Shown: positions 17,515-27,125, counted from the stretch's first letter. The stretch is DNA of 64,000 bases from an uncultured Subdoligranulum sp. (GCA_945830575.1 CALZZE010000006.1:1-64000); one strand, 5' to 3'. Notes: generated from the sequence alone by a model not told the origin. Numbers and translations: made by a program.

Positions 17515-18503
17515 TTTTGCACATTGCTCAACAGCTTACGGCAGAGTTTCTCCAGAAGGACGGCTGTCGTGAAGGAAAACAGCAGATAGACACAAAACAG
17601 TATGGCGGTATCCCTGCGTGACAGTGCTGCAAGGTCAAAGCCTTCCGCCAGACGCAAAATGATGACATGATGCACAAGAAACAGCGGATAGGAATAGCGG
17701 CTCAGCCATGAACCCAGACGGCGCAGCGGTTCATTTTCCAGCAGCGGCGCCGCCAGCGACAGCACCGCAAAGGCCGCCGCGCTGACCAGCGCGCAGGTGA
17801 TTTTTGTATCCCCCTGCACCAGAACCGCTGCAATCATACAGATTCCTGCGGCAGCGGCTTTTTGCCGGGCGCTAAGGGAAAGAAACGACATTCCAAAGAG
17901 AAATTCCAGCACATGGACAGCCACCAGCTGCCGGTCCAGCCCCGAAAGTTCCAACGGCAGGCAGACCGCCAGCGCCGCCGCCCAGCACAAAAGCGGATGG
18001 CGGCGCAGAGCACGCTGCAAAATCGGAAACAGCAGGTACAGCAACAGCAATGTCCCCAAAAACCATTCACCCACGCAGGCGAAGCTCTGGACTACCCATC
18101 CGGCGGAAACCGCAAAGCTGTCCAGTCCCAGAACGGTAAACAGCAAGCTCCATGTGGGCGCGGCGGCATAATACCCGGGGTGGGTGACGAACCGTACCGA
18201 GAAACAGAGGATCCACGCCAGCCAGAACATGGGATACAGTGCCCGCGCCCGCTTTATGTAAAACGTCCCGGCCGCAGTATCCGGCGGTACGGTGTAGGCC
18301 AGCGCCGCGCCGGATACCATGAAAAACAGAGAGGAGCCAAAATCGCCCAGATAGATGCCCAGCGGCAGTGTGCTGGTGAACAGCTTATGGGGCAAGGTGA
18401 AATAGCCCGTCACCGCAGCGTTGAAGTGTACCACCAGAATACATCCCAGCGCCACAGCACGGATCAGATCAAGATCAAACAGCCGTCTGGTTTTTGTGGT
18501 CAT
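17502..18503 (-). CDS. acyltransferase family 3 membrane protein
   Basis: A 333-residue integral membrane O-acyltransferase of the Acyl_transf_3 family, with about ten hydrophobic segments and an early conserved His after DLIRAVALGCILVVH. Such enzymes O-acetylate surface sugars. Start is the ATG at 18503 (GAGG upstream), overlapping the previous stop by 4 bases. Last gene of the surface polysaccharide operon, so it most likely decorates that polymer. Confidence 0.88.
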   Translation of the reverse strand: MTTKTRRLFDLDLIRAVALGCILVVHFNAAVTGYFTLPHKLFTSTLPLGIYLGDFGSSLFFMVSGAALAYTVPPDTAAGTFYIKRARALYPMFWLAWILCFSVRFVTHPGYYAAAPTWSLLFTVLGLDSFAVSAGWVVQSFACVGEWFLGTLLLLYLLFPILQRALRRHPLLCWAAALAVCLPLELSGLDRQLVAVHVLEFLFGMSFLSLSARQKAAAAGICMIAAVLVQGDTKITCALVSAAAFAVLSLAAPLLENEPLRRLGSWLSRYSYPLFLVHHVIILRLAEGFDLAALSRRDTAILFCVYLLFSFTTAVLLEKLCRKLLSNVQKSCR

Positions 18504-19888
18504 GCTTTCCTCTTTCCGGCGTCCCTCGCCAGTCGTGCCAGCTGCTTTGCCACCGCCGCAGGCCGGTTGGCCGCACGGGCGTACACCGCCAGCAGATCTC
18601 CTTGGGCTGCGGCGGCGCTTTCCGGCATAAAAGTCACCGTGGTGTAGCCGTTTTGCTGGGCGGCCAGCGGCAGCAGCCAGCTGTTTTGCGGCACGCCCTG
18701 CGGAAACGCACAGTCGCGCACCAGAAACCACCCTGCGCCCGCGGCGGGCGGCGGAACCGTATCCTCCCACGGCACCGTCAGTCCGGCGCTTTTCAAAAGG
18801 GGTTGTGCGGCCTTCCACTGCCGGGCCGCCCACCGCTCCGTCCGGGGCAGCAGGGGCAGCGCCGGCGCGGCCGCACCCAGCAGCGGGTCACGGGCAAACA
18901 GTGTTGCAGCACGGCTCAGCTGTTCCTGCGCCCAAACGGCGCGCTGCTCAAGATACCAGCGCAGCGGCTGTACCTCACAGTCAATGGGAAGGCGCACCAC
19001 CGACAGACCTTCCAGCGGGCCGCTTTCCCGGGGCAGAACCGTGTTCCAATTCAGATTCTGCGCCAGCGCATGCAATGGCTGGGTGCGCAGCAGGCTCTGC
19101 ACCAATGCATCGACCGGATACCCGGTATTCTCTTTCAGATAATCATACAATTCTCTGGCGGCGGTGCCGTCCGTGCGCCGCAGTTCCTCCTCAAAATCCG
19201 TAAAGAAGCTGCGCCGTTTGAAAAAGGGGCATCCCCGCCGCAGCAGCTCCGCCGGGCAGGCCATGATGGGATTGACGAACACTTCCCGCAGATCCTGCGT
19301 GTCCACCGCCGTGTCCCAGCAATAGCCCAGCGCGGCAAACTCCGAGGTAAACCGGGTCTCATGCAGCATCACGGACTGTTCATAGGTGGCCGGTTCCTTC
19401 ATGTTCTGCCAGTAAGACCAAAAGGCATCGCTGTGCAGCATTCTGCCCCGCACCGCCAGAAAATGAGACTGCAAATGCTCCGGCACCTGCCCTCCGAAAC
19501 GACGGCTTTTCATGGGATAGTGGCGCGTCAGACCCCAGAAGTCCAATTCCGTGCGGGCATCCATCCGGGCAAACAAATCTTCCAGGTTCCCCAGCGGACC
19601 CGCCAGCGTGTAATTGACCAGCACCAGCTCGTCAAATCCGGCCAGCACTTCCCTGCCAACCGTCTGCAGCGCCTGCCGGTAGGCGCCCACATCCAGACCG
19701 CTGTTGAGCCGCTCCAGCACTGGAATCCCGGCCTGATTGACCCAGCTGCGGCTTTCCGTGGCAAGCACACCGTTGGAGACAAGCAGCATCCCCTGCGATA
19801 CCTGCCGGAACGCCTGCGCCGCCAGACGGCAGGGAGTGTCCAGAATCCCCTGCCCGTCATAATGAAAATAGATGGTAAATCGTTTCAA
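18500..19888 (-). CDS. rhamnan-synthesis F (RgpF) family protein, shortened paralogue
   Basis: A 462-residue protein related along its first 300 residues to the neighbouring RgpF-family protein (19892-21832): shared landmarks include NKGLDVWAY/NSGLDVGAY, ELDFWGL, IQSHF/LQSHF, FKRRSF and ENTGYP/TETGYP. Its C-terminal part matches only the end of the partner (DPLLG, AAQQNGY, LLAVYARAANRP); the central block with NRGRDVAALL and HDKK is missing. RgpF proteins take part in building rhamnose-glucose polysaccharide. Start is TTG at 19888 behind GAGG. A structural or reduced-function partner of the longer protein is possible. Confidence 0.82.
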   Translation of the reverse strand: MKRFTIYFHYDGQGILDTPCRLAAQAFRQVSQGMLLVSNGVLATESRSWVNQAGIPVLERLNSGLDVGAYRQALQTVGREVLAGFDELVLVNYTLAGPLGNLEDLFARMDARTELDFWGLTRHYPMKSRRFGGQVPEHLQSHFLAVRGRMLHSDAFWSYWQNMKEPATYEQSVMLHETRFTSEFAALGYCWDTAVDTQDLREVFVNPIMACPAELLRRGCPFFKRRSFFTDFEEELRRTDGTAARELYDYLKENTGYPVDALVQSLLRTQPLHALAQNLNWNTVLPRESGPLEGLSVVRLPIDCEVQPLRWYLEQRAVWAQEQLSRAATLFARDPLLGAAAPALPLLPRTERWAARQWKAAQPLLKSAGLTVPWEDTVPPPAAGAGWFLVRDCAFPQGVPQNSWLLPLAAQQNGYTTVTFMPESAAAAQGDLLAVYARAANRPAAVAKQLARLARDAGKRKA

Positions 19889-19891
19889 TGC

Positions 19892-21832
19892 TCAATCCTC
19901 ATAGGGGCCTTCGTGCGGGCCGAACACCGCCCGCTTGACTTTCATCATTCCCTCGTAGGTTTCCTTGGGCAGATGATCCCGCAGCCAGTTGCGGGCTTTG
20001 CGGCGGCGGCTGTTTTCGTACAGCCCGTAGTGGGAGAACCAGTGCTTTCGGGAGGCGAAACCGCTGGCCGACAACACCGCCGAGTAAAAGGTGGTACAGT
20101 CAAACACCCGGGCCAGCGGACGAACCAGACCGTTGGCGTACGCTTGCAGGGTATCGATGCGCGTGACAGCAAAATCCTGACTCATCACCACCGCCGGATA
20201 ATACCCCGCCTGCTGCGCAGCAAAGGGATAAATGCGCTCGATGGCGTGGCTGATGGTTCCGTCCCCCGGCAAAGGTTCCGCAGGGAAATCGCTGTGCTCC
20301 CATCCTCGGGCCAGCAGCGGCTCCAGCGCGGCGGGACGGAACCAGAACACACTGCCAAAGGGTGCAATGGGCGTTTTCTCGCCGGACATCGGCACGTTCA
20401 GCCCCAGTTCTTTGGCCAGCTTGCGGGTATTGTCAAAGTTGGGCCCCCAGCCGCCGGAACAGAGGTTCATAAAATACAGCCCATGAGTGGGAAACGGCGG
20501 ACAAAGGATGCCCAGATAAGGGTCCTTCTCAAATTCGCAGAGCACATTTTTCACATGCGCCGCGTTTTTGGCAACGTTCTCGGTACAGACCCAGCCAAAG
20601 CCTGCGCCCACGCTGCCGGGTTTGGTCTGCACGGCCTTTTTGTCATGCATAAAGCAGACGTAATCGCAGTCCCTCAGCAGCGGGAATAAATCACACAGCA
20701 GCGCCGCCACATCCCGGCCCCGGTTCTCCACCACACGCACTGTGACGCCTGCCAGTGTAAGCTGAGAAAACGCCCGTTCGATGCAGGCTTTCTTTTCCTC
20801 GCTGTCGGTGGAGATGAACACCTGCGTCTGCGGCGGAAAACTGGCCGCAAACGCGCAGCTCTGGGGCAGCAGTTCCATGAAATACAGATGCATCGCAAGG
20901 GCGATGCGCCGCTGCACGCACACCGAATCGGCCAGCTGCGGTTCCTGTATCCGGGGCGGAATGATGCGCGTGAGGCCCAGATCCCGCGTAAAGTCATAGG
21001 GGTGCATGGTGCGGATCATGTTGCGCCAGATAAGCTCCATGGGATATCCGGTCTCGGTGCGCAGATACTCAAACAGCTCACGGGCCGGATTCCCCGCGGT
21101 ATCGTTCAAGTACGCCTCCAGACTGTGCATGAAGCTGCGCCGTTTGAACAGCGGACAGCGGCGTTCCCGCAGCAGCTTTACGGGGCAGACCAGCATGGGA
21201 TAATCGGTAAAATCCTGTAAATCCTCCGTTTGGACGTACACATCCCAGCGGTAACCCTTGTCACCGAAAATTTTGGTGAATACCGCCTCATAGCACTGCA
21301 CGGAGTCCGTGTAGCCTTCGATCATGGGCATGTTGTCCCAATATTCCTGCAATTCGGGGCTTTGCAGAAATTTTTTGCGGTAGACGATAAAGTGGGACTG
21401 GATATGCGGCGGCAGATAGGAGTACAGATGCCTGCCCTTGAACGGATTGCTCTGTGCGCCGTGGTGCATGCTCAGCCCCCAGAAATCCAACTCCGGGCGC
21501 TGGGCCATGGCGTCGAACATCTCCTGCAAGGGACGCACCGGCCCCATCAGGGTGGAGTTGGTCATCACCACCTCGTCAAATTCCGCGAGCCTCTGCCAGC
21601 CGTAGGCTTCCAGCGCGGTTTTGTAGGCCCAGACGTCCAGCCCTTTATTTTCCCGCACGATGATATGGTCGGTAAATTCCGAAAATGCGGCACGTCCCTG
21701 TTCACTGAGCGTGCCGTTGCAGACTACCACCAGTTCCGAGAGGTTTTTATTCAAATCCCGCAGATAATACGGGATAAAATCGTCCACATAACCGTTTTTC
21801 TCAAAAAAGAAAAAGATTCCAAGTCGTTTCAT
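19892..21832 (-). CDS. rhamnan-synthesis F (RgpF) family protein
   Basis: A 646-residue RgpF-family protein with two related parts: an N-terminal unit (about 1-300) and a C-terminal glycosyltransferase-like unit (about 330-560) containing NRGRDVAALLCD, CDYVCFMHDKK and SGGWGPNF. The family is tied to extension or side-chain addition of cell-wall rhamnan. ATG at 21832 overlaps the epimerase stop by 4 bases; codons further upstream belong to that gene. Cytoplasmic by the absence of a signal peptide. Confidence 0.88.
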   Translation of the reverse strand: MKRLGIFFFFEKNGYVDDFIPYYLRDLNKNLSELVVVCNGTLSEQGRAAFSEFTDHIIVRENKGLDVWAYKTALEAYGWQRLAEFDEVVMTNSTLMGPVRPLQEMFDAMAQRPELDFWGLSMHHGAQSNPFKGRHLYSYLPPHIQSHFIVYRKKFLQSPELQEYWDNMPMIEGYTDSVQCYEAVFTKIFGDKGYRWDVYVQTEDLQDFTDYPMLVCPVKLLRERRCPLFKRRSFMHSLEAYLNDTAGNPARELFEYLRTETGYPMELIWRNMIRTMHPYDFTRDLGLTRIIPPRIQEPQLADSVCVQRRIALAMHLYFMELLPQSCAFAASFPPQTQVFISTDSEEKKACIERAFSQLTLAGVTVRVVENRGRDVAALLCDLFPLLRDCDYVCFMHDKKAVQTKPGSVGAGFGWVCTENVAKNAAHVKNVLCEFEKDPYLGILCPPFPTHGLYFMNLCSGGWGPNFDNTRKLAKELGLNVPMSGEKTPIAPFGSVFWFRPAALEPLLARGWEHSDFPAEPLPGDGTISHAIERIYPFAAQQAGYYPAVVMSQDFAVTRIDTLQAYANGLVRPLARVFDCTTFYSAVLSASGFASRKHWFSHYGLYENSRRRKARNWLRDHLPKETYEGMMKVKRAVFGPHEGPYED

Positions 21833-22683
21833 TGCGTTTGCTCCGTATGTTGCCGGTGTGCCATGATGGCACGGATCTTCGTGGGGTCTCCCCACACCGC
21901 GGGGCTGTCATAGGGACGATCCTTGAAAGCGCCGTATTCCAACCGAATCCGATACTGTTTTTCCCGCAGGAACTGCTCCACCCGTTCCCCCAGCGGCACC
22001 GGAACGCCGCTGCACACATTGATGATCCCGTTGATGTCATTTTGCACGCTGGCCGCCACGATCATGTCGGCCAGTTCATCAATGTCCACAAAGTCAAATT
22101 TATTTTGGCCGCTGGCAAAGGGAAAGCTTTTCCTGCCATCCTGCTCCGCCTGCGTCAGCTTTGCAAAGATGGAGGAACCATGGGCCTCGTCGCCGGTGAT
22201 ATAGTAGGCTCGCAGCCAATGCAGTGTGCAGCCGGTGCCCTGCAAGGACAGCATCAGGCTTTGACGCAGCGCATTTTTGGCGATGCCATACTGGCTCATG
22301 GGATTGCAGGGGGTGTTCTCGTCAATGCAGCCTTCCCAGTACCCCACCTCATGCATGGTACCCATCACAGTCAATGCGGGAAGGCCTCCCTGCGCCATGT
22401 TGTTCAAAAACGTTACATGGGAGGAAAGATCCTTCATGTGGGCATGGGAATTGTGACGAAACCCGTCCCGCCATGCCAGATGAATGCAGACGTCCGGGCT
22501 GCCAAGGCGGCGGTAAATGTCCTTCTCTCCGCCAAACAGCGGATAGTCGCAGAATTCCGCACGTTCATCCACACCCTTGAATGCAAAATCCGACGCGATG
22601 ACAGCATATCCCTGATCCAGCGCCTTTTTCACAACATGGCGGCCAATATATCCGGCCGCGCCAGTCACAAGAATGGTTCTCAT
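21829..22683 (-). CDS. NAD-dependent sugar epimerase/dehydratase
   Basis: A 284-residue extended SDR: GAAGYIGRH at 8-16 binds NAD(P), and YGIAK near 133-137 is the catalytic Tyr-Lys pair with an upstream Thr in VMGTMHE. It should modify a nucleotide sugar (epimerase, dehydratase or reductase); the substrate is not predictable. 4-bp overlaps with both neighbours place it firmly in the polysaccharide operon. Confidence 0.85.
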   Translation of the reverse strand: MRTILVTGAAGYIGRHVVKKALDQGYAVIASDFAFKGVDERAEFCDYPLFGGEKDIYRRLGSPDVCIHLAWRDGFRHNSHAHMKDLSSHVTFLNNMAQGGLPALTVMGTMHEVGYWEGCIDENTPCNPMSQYGIAKNALRQSLMLSLQGTGCTLHWLRAYYITGDEAHGSSIFAKLTQAEQDGRKSFPFASGQNKFDFVDIDELADMIVAASVQNDINGIINVCSGVPVPLGERVEQFLREKQYRIRLEYGAFKDRPYDSPAVWGDPTKIRAIMAHRQHTEQTQ

Positions 22684-23663
22684 CGGCGTTCCTCCCGATT
22701 TGGCATGAGTTCATACAGATCTTGTAAATGCGTTTCAAACAACAGCAGCGCGAGAGCCTGTTTGCCGTAGGTTCCCCGCAGGCCGCGGGGATACCGCCCC
22801 ATCGCCTGCCGCAAAGTGCTCCACGCCTCACGGCGCACCGGCTCACTGGCACGGCCATCCCGCAGCATGTGCATCAAAAAGGTGACCGCCTGTGCACGGC
22901 GTTCATTCCAGAGCCGCTGACGGCGCACTCCCTGCTCATGACGGCAGACCGCTCGGTATTCCGCCGCCAGCCACAGCGGCACAGCCTGCAAACGCTCCCT
23001 CATGGCGGTTGCCGACCAGCTGCGGGAAGCACTGTCCGTGCGCTCGGTATGGCAGTAGACCGGCTGCGGATCAAATACAGCACAATCTACCACAGCGTAA
23101 AGCTCTGCGTTGAAAAGAAAGTCCTCCAGCCCGCTGCGGCATCGTTCATCAAACCAAACGCCCCGCAATGCATCCCGCCGGTACAACGCGTTCCATACGA
23201 ACTGGGGGCCGCTGGCCCGCAAAAAGGCGCCGTATCCCTGCTGTAAAGTACAACTGCTTTTCACCCCATGAAGCAGTTCTGACACGCTGCCATCCGGATG
23301 CTGCCGCAGCAGTCGATACTCTCCCCGCACGATCTGTGCGCCGCTGGTTTCTGCCAGCGCCAGCAGATGCGCATAGGCCCCCGGGAGCACCTCGTCATCA
23401 TCATCACAGAAGGTTACATATGTTCCTTTTGCCTGTTTCAGACCGGCATTGCGTGCGGCGCAGATGCCCTTGTTGCTCTGGTGCAGCGCCAGAACGCGGG
23501 CATCCTGTGCAGCGATTTTCTCAGCCACCGCAGCGCTGCCATCCGTAGAACCATCATCCACCAGAAGAAGTTCCAGCTCCACCTGCTGGGACAAAACGGA
23601 ATCCACCGCTTTCCGCAAGGTTTTCGCGGCGTTGAAAACCGGCATAATGACACTCAGCGTCAC
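22680..23663 (-). CDS. glycosyltransferase family 2
   Basis: A 327-residue GT-A fold glycosyltransferase: VIMPVFNAAKTLRKAVDSVL at the start, LLVDDGSTDGS (nucleotide-sugar binding) and a DDDDEV acidic motif near 92-97 that binds the metal. I prefer the GTG at 23663, preceded by GGGAGG at 6 bases and overlapping the upstream stop as GTGA, like the other joints of the operon; an ATG at 23681 is possible. Sugar donor and acceptor unknown. Confidence 0.88.
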   Translation of the reverse strand: MTLSVIMPVFNAAKTLRKAVDSVLSQQVELELLLVDDGSTDGSAAVAEKIAAQDARVLALHQSNKGICAARNAGLKQAKGTYVTFCDDDDEVLPGAYAHLLALAETSGAQIVRGEYRLLRQHPDGSVSELLHGVKSSCTLQQGYGAFLRASGPQFVWNALYRRDALRGVWFDERCRSGLEDFLFNAELYAVVDCAVFDPQPVYCHTERTDSASRSWSATAMRERLQAVPLWLAAEYRAVCRHEQGVRRQRLWNERRAQAVTFLMHMLRDGRASEPVRREAWSTLRQAMGRYPRGLRGTYGKQALALLLFETHLQDLYELMPNREERR

Positions 23664-25381
23664 GGGCGTCCTCCCTTCCACGCGGCGTACAGCCGGTCAT
23701 AGGGCAGCGGCAGGCGGAACACTCTGCGCAGAAAACCCACCTTCCAGCGTGCGGCGTGCAGGTCGTCCCAGAACTGACCAGGACGGAAAAGGTAGGTTCG
23801 CCGTCTGCGCGGCCTTGCGGCCGGAGCGTGATGGCTGTCACCATCCTCCAAAATCAGATTGCCCAGCCGCACCGCATCCGCCAGACGCGGCGACTGCATC
23901 ATCCGCAAAAAGGGCTGTATCGCCTGCGCGGCTGTCAGGGGGACGGAATACAAAATCGAGTGTTTCCAGTCCACCGCAAAACGCAGCGCATCCCGGTGCG
24001 CCTGTGTGCAGACCGGGTCCATCGAGGCATGGCCGCAAAGAGGAAATACCCGTCCGTTTTCCTCGCGGTAGCCCAGCGTCGGGCCGCACGGCTCCGAGAT
24101 CAGCTTTTCAAGAACGGGCTGAGCCGCCCAGTAGGTCAGCGGTGCAGACTGACCGTCAAACAGAAACACCTGCGCACGGGAATGATCCAGCCGCTCATCG
24201 CAGGCCAGATACAACCCTTGCAGGGAAACGCCGCAAAGCCCCTCCAGAAGGCGCTGAATGGTGCCGCCGCTGCCAATGTCCACCAGCAGGGTTCCCTGTC
24301 CCACACCCTGTTCCTGTAAATAGCGCAGCGTCCGCTCCACAGCCTCCGGATCCACCGTCAGGGTCTGCAAAAAGTCCACAACCTCCCCGGTACGGCCCTG
24401 CCGCAGAGAAAACATCCGTGAGGCATTGTCCGGAATATCCGCACCACAGTATCGGGCGATCTGCCCCGCCGTCAATTCCTGCCGGGGCAAGGCATCCGCA
24501 GCCAGTACATACTGTCCCGCGGCCAGAAGTGCCGGGCAAAGACTCCGGCGGGAGACCCGCAGGTATCCGCAGCGGTCATCCTGCGGACAGAGCTGGCGAT
24601 AGACCCGGTAGACCAGCTCCATATCCCGGGCCAGAAACAGCAGCGGCATCTGTGGACAACGCCGCCGCTGTTCCCCGACCCAGCGGGCGAAAGCCGTCAC
24701 CGGCGGGCCGAGCGTTTCATAAAACACACTGCCCTGACGGTTGCGGACAAAGGCGGACAGATTTCCTTTTTCTGTGTAGATGGGGGGCTCCGGCTCAGGC
24801 ACGCCCACGCTGCGGATCCCGGCCAGTGCAGCGCCCAGACGGTCTGCCCGGAAATCATCCCCCACAAACAAAACCTGTTTGGGATTCAGCCCGGTGGCAT
24901 GGAGAAACGCCCGGAACAGCCCACCGCTGCGTTTCTGCACACCGTATTCCGAGGAGACAAACACCCCATCCAGAAAATCTGCGCCGCAGTGCCGCAGCAT
25001 TGTCTCGATCTGCGATGCGGGCAGATACATATCGGACACCGCATATATTTTCTGTCCCCGTGCGTGGCAGGCGCGGGCTGCCTCCATCACAGCAGGATTG
25101 GATGTACAGGCCGCCAGCTCGGCGTCCAGCTCGTTTTGCGGGTTCTCCCCCTTCAAAAGTGGGCTGGCATAGATTTGGGTAAGCGTTATCTCTCCGTTTG
25201 CGGCAGCGCGGGCCTGCCGTTCCGCCTGCCGGCGGCGCGTGGCAAAATCACCGGGGAAAAGCGGTAGCGCAAACAACGCCGCCGGCGTGGATACATCCCG
25301 TTTCAGCAGCGTATCAAACACATCAAAGGCCACCACAGAGCAGCCTTGTGCCGCGTTCATCAGCTTTTCCGTCACATTCAT
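23660..25381 (-). CDS. HAD-superfamily protein of glycan clusters (COG5610-like)
   Basis: A 573-residue protein. Residues 1-215 are HAD-like: AFDVFDTLL (motif I nucleophile Asp), YAVSDMY (motif II) and LFVGDDFRAD (motif IV). Motif I reads DVFD, so the second Asp of the usual DxD is Phe, as in dehalogenase-type HADs. The remaining 350 residues are a conserved extension without a named fold. Proteins like this recur in surface polysaccharide clusters; whether it is a phosphatase is unknown. 4-bp overlaps (ATGA, GTGA) on both sides. Confidence 0.75.
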   Translation of the reverse strand: MNVTEKLMNAAQGCSVVAFDVFDTLLKRDVSTPAALFALPLFPGDFATRRRQAERQARAAANGEITLTQIYASPLLKGENPQNELDAELAACTSNPAVMEAARACHARGQKIYAVSDMYLPASQIETMLRHCGADFLDGVFVSSEYGVQKRSGGLFRAFLHATGLNPKQVLFVGDDFRADRLGAALAGIRSVGVPEPEPPIYTEKGNLSAFVRNRQGSVFYETLGPPVTAFARWVGEQRRRCPQMPLLFLARDMELVYRVYRQLCPQDDRCGYLRVSRRSLCPALLAAGQYVLAADALPRQELTAGQIARYCGADIPDNASRMFSLRQGRTGEVVDFLQTLTVDPEAVERTLRYLQEQGVGQGTLLVDIGSGGTIQRLLEGLCGVSLQGLYLACDERLDHSRAQVFLFDGQSAPLTYWAAQPVLEKLISEPCGPTLGYREENGRVFPLCGHASMDPVCTQAHRDALRFAVDWKHSILYSVPLTAAQAIQPFLRMMQSPRLADAVRLGNLILEDGDSHHAPAARPRRRRTYLFRPGQFWDDLHAARWKVGFLRRVFRLPLPYDRLYAAWKGGRP

Positions 25382-26265
25382 GGCAAAAACTCAATGGTCG
25401 GATGAAACCGCACTCCTGCGGCAAACCCTTTCCAGATCACAGTGATTCGCTGCAGACGATGCCCCCTTCGGTCAAGAAGCACCTGTGCGCTGTGCCACAG
25501 ATCCTTGGCAAGGAGCCAAAGCCAGCCGCAAAGCCCCTCCCGGCGGTATAACACCACATCATTGCGGTAAAACCACCGGTAACGGTCCCAGCGCTCCGGC
25601 GCATCGGTGGCAATGTTCACCACACCGGGGCACTTCATGGCATGGATGACCCGGCTGTCCGGCACCACATAGCAGGAACACTGACGGGACAGCCGGCGGG
25701 TGAATTCCCAGTCATCGCTCCAGATAAAGAATTCCCCAATGGGAAGGCCAAATCGTCGGAACATTTCCACTGGCACCAGCAGTGACACAAAGCTGGCCAT
25801 CACCGCGGGGATCTGTTCTCCCTGATACCCGGCAATGTCCCGGTACATGGTGGCGCGCTGGCGGTTCATCGGCTGGTCGGTGCCGTCCGGGGCCAACGCC
25901 CGGGAGGACAACCATCCATAGGTTCCCCCAAGGCGTTCATGGACACGCAAAAGGGCTTCCAATGCCGTTGGCTCGGGAATGGTGTCATCATCCATCAGCC
26001 ACAGCAGGTCATAGGGCTGTGCGGCCGCGGCCCGGATGCCGAAGGCGAAGCCCCCGGCACCTCCCAGATTCTTTCCTGTGCTGCGGTAAGTCAGCTGGCT
26101 GTTTTCCAGCGCCGCCACCGCCGCCGCAGTTCCATCGGTACTGGCGTTGTCAATGACCCAGATATCCGCCGTAACACTCTGCCGTGCCAACGCATGCAGG
26201 CATTGAAGGAGCACTTCGCAGCGGTTGTGGGTCACGACCACCGCTGCGACTCTGACGCTACCCAT
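25378..26265 (-). CDS. glycosyltransferase family 2 (GlfT/rhamnosyltransferase-like)
   Basis: A 295-residue GT2 of the COG1216 type: VAAVVVTHNR at the N-terminus, VIDNASTDGT, the NLGGAGGF motif typical of galactofuranosyl- and rhamnosyltransferases, and the acidic LMDDDT near 96-101. A late SDDWEF contributes the catalytic base. Start at ATG 26265, overlapping the DUF4422 stop by 8 bases; a longer frame upstream has no homology. Confidence 0.87.
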   Translation of the reverse strand: MGSVRVAAVVVTHNRCEVLLQCLHALARQSVTADIWVIDNASTDGTAAAVAALENSQLTYRSTGKNLGGAGGFAFGIRAAAAQPYDLLWLMDDDTIPEPTALEALLRVHERLGGTYGWLSSRALAPDGTDQPMNRQRATMYRDIAGYQGEQIPAVMASFVSLLVPVEMFRRFGLPIGEFFIWSDDWEFTRRLSRQCSCYVVPDSRVIHAMKCPGVVNIATDAPERWDRYRWFYRNDVVLYRREGLCGWLWLLAKDLWHSAQVLLDRRGHRLQRITVIWKGFAAGVRFHPTIEFLP

Positions 26266-27064
26266 CGCTGCGGGGAAAGAATTTGCGCCGCAGAAAGGTC
26301 CCACCCTTTCGCAGCCAGTTTTGATGTTCCAGATACACGATATCCAGCTCTTCAAAAGAAATGTGATTGGTCATCAGCCAGGCATCCAGCAGCCGTTCAC
26401 TCACAAACCCGAATACACGTTTGTCATAGTCCGAATAATGGGAGGTATCCAGTTCCTTCTCCAGTTCAAACAGGATGTCAAACAGCCAGCTGCAATAATG
26501 CTGCAGCAGTTCCCGTTTCATCACAAACATATTGAAATGATGCCCATGAGTCTTGGACATATACAGATCATAGGCTGCAAGATATTCCGGGCATTTACGC
26601 TGAATGATGGCGCGGGTCACTTCCAGATCTTTTTTGTGATGGGCGTGGATATACTGCGTATAGTTTGTTTCTATAAAGTAATGACGTTCCTTCGGGAGCA
26701 CCACATTGGCGGCCGCCAAAATTTTCTCAAGCTCCTCGCGCCTGATTACCCGCTCTTTTTTGGGCGCAAAGCGGCTCCGCTTGCGGCTGGCGAAATAACG
26801 TCGGTAATGCACAATGCCGATATACTCAGCCTGTACATTATGCACAGCCCAATACAGCCCTGTCAGCTCACAAAAGCTGGCATTTTTCTCGGAAATATTC
26901 TCCCCGGTGTCATCACCGGGATAACCGATCTCGGGATGCAATGCGCGGCCCATCTGAACCGGGAGATACATGGCATCCTCTGGGATCCAATAGGGTTTGT
27001 GTGTGGCTACAAGAATTATTGTCTGCAAAGCAGGGTCCTCATTTTCCATGTCGGATGATTCCAT
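26258..27064 (-). CDS. DUF4422 glycan-synthesis protein
   Basis: A 268-residue DUF4422 protein, a family found in capsule and exopolysaccharide clusters and considered glycosyltransferase-like. Visible family landmarks are IILVATHKPYW, GLYWAVHN and IGIVHYRRYF, plus a GHHFNMFVM block. No signal peptide. First gene of the operon behind the promoter at 27098-27125. Start is ATG 27064, or ATG 27049 five codons later; neither has a perfect SD. Confidence 0.82.
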   Translation of the reverse strand: MESSDMENEDPALQTIILVATHKPYWIPEDAMYLPVQMGRALHPEIGYPGDDTGENISEKNASFCELTGLYWAVHNVQAEYIGIVHYRRYFASRKRSRFAPKKERVIRREELEKILAAANVVLPKERHYFIETNYTQYIHAHHKKDLEVTRAIIQRKCPEYLAAYDLYMSKTHGHHFNMFVMKRELLQHYCSWLFDILFELEKELDTSHYSDYDKRVFGFVSERLLDAWLMTNHISFEELDIVYLEHQNWLRKGGTFLRRKFFPRSDG

Positions 27065-27097
27065 CAGGCGGGCGCACCGCGCCCTCGGCTCCCATTT

Positions 27098-27125
27098 AGT
27101 ATACCGCATTTGACCCGGAATACAA
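27098..27125 (-). promoter_or_regulatory. promoter of the surface polysaccharide operon
   Basis: TTGTAT (-35, 27120-27125), 16-base spacer, TATACT (-10, 27098-27103) on the minus strand, giving a leader of about 27 bases. It is the only good promoter seen before the eight-gene operon 17502-27064. Confidence 0.65.
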
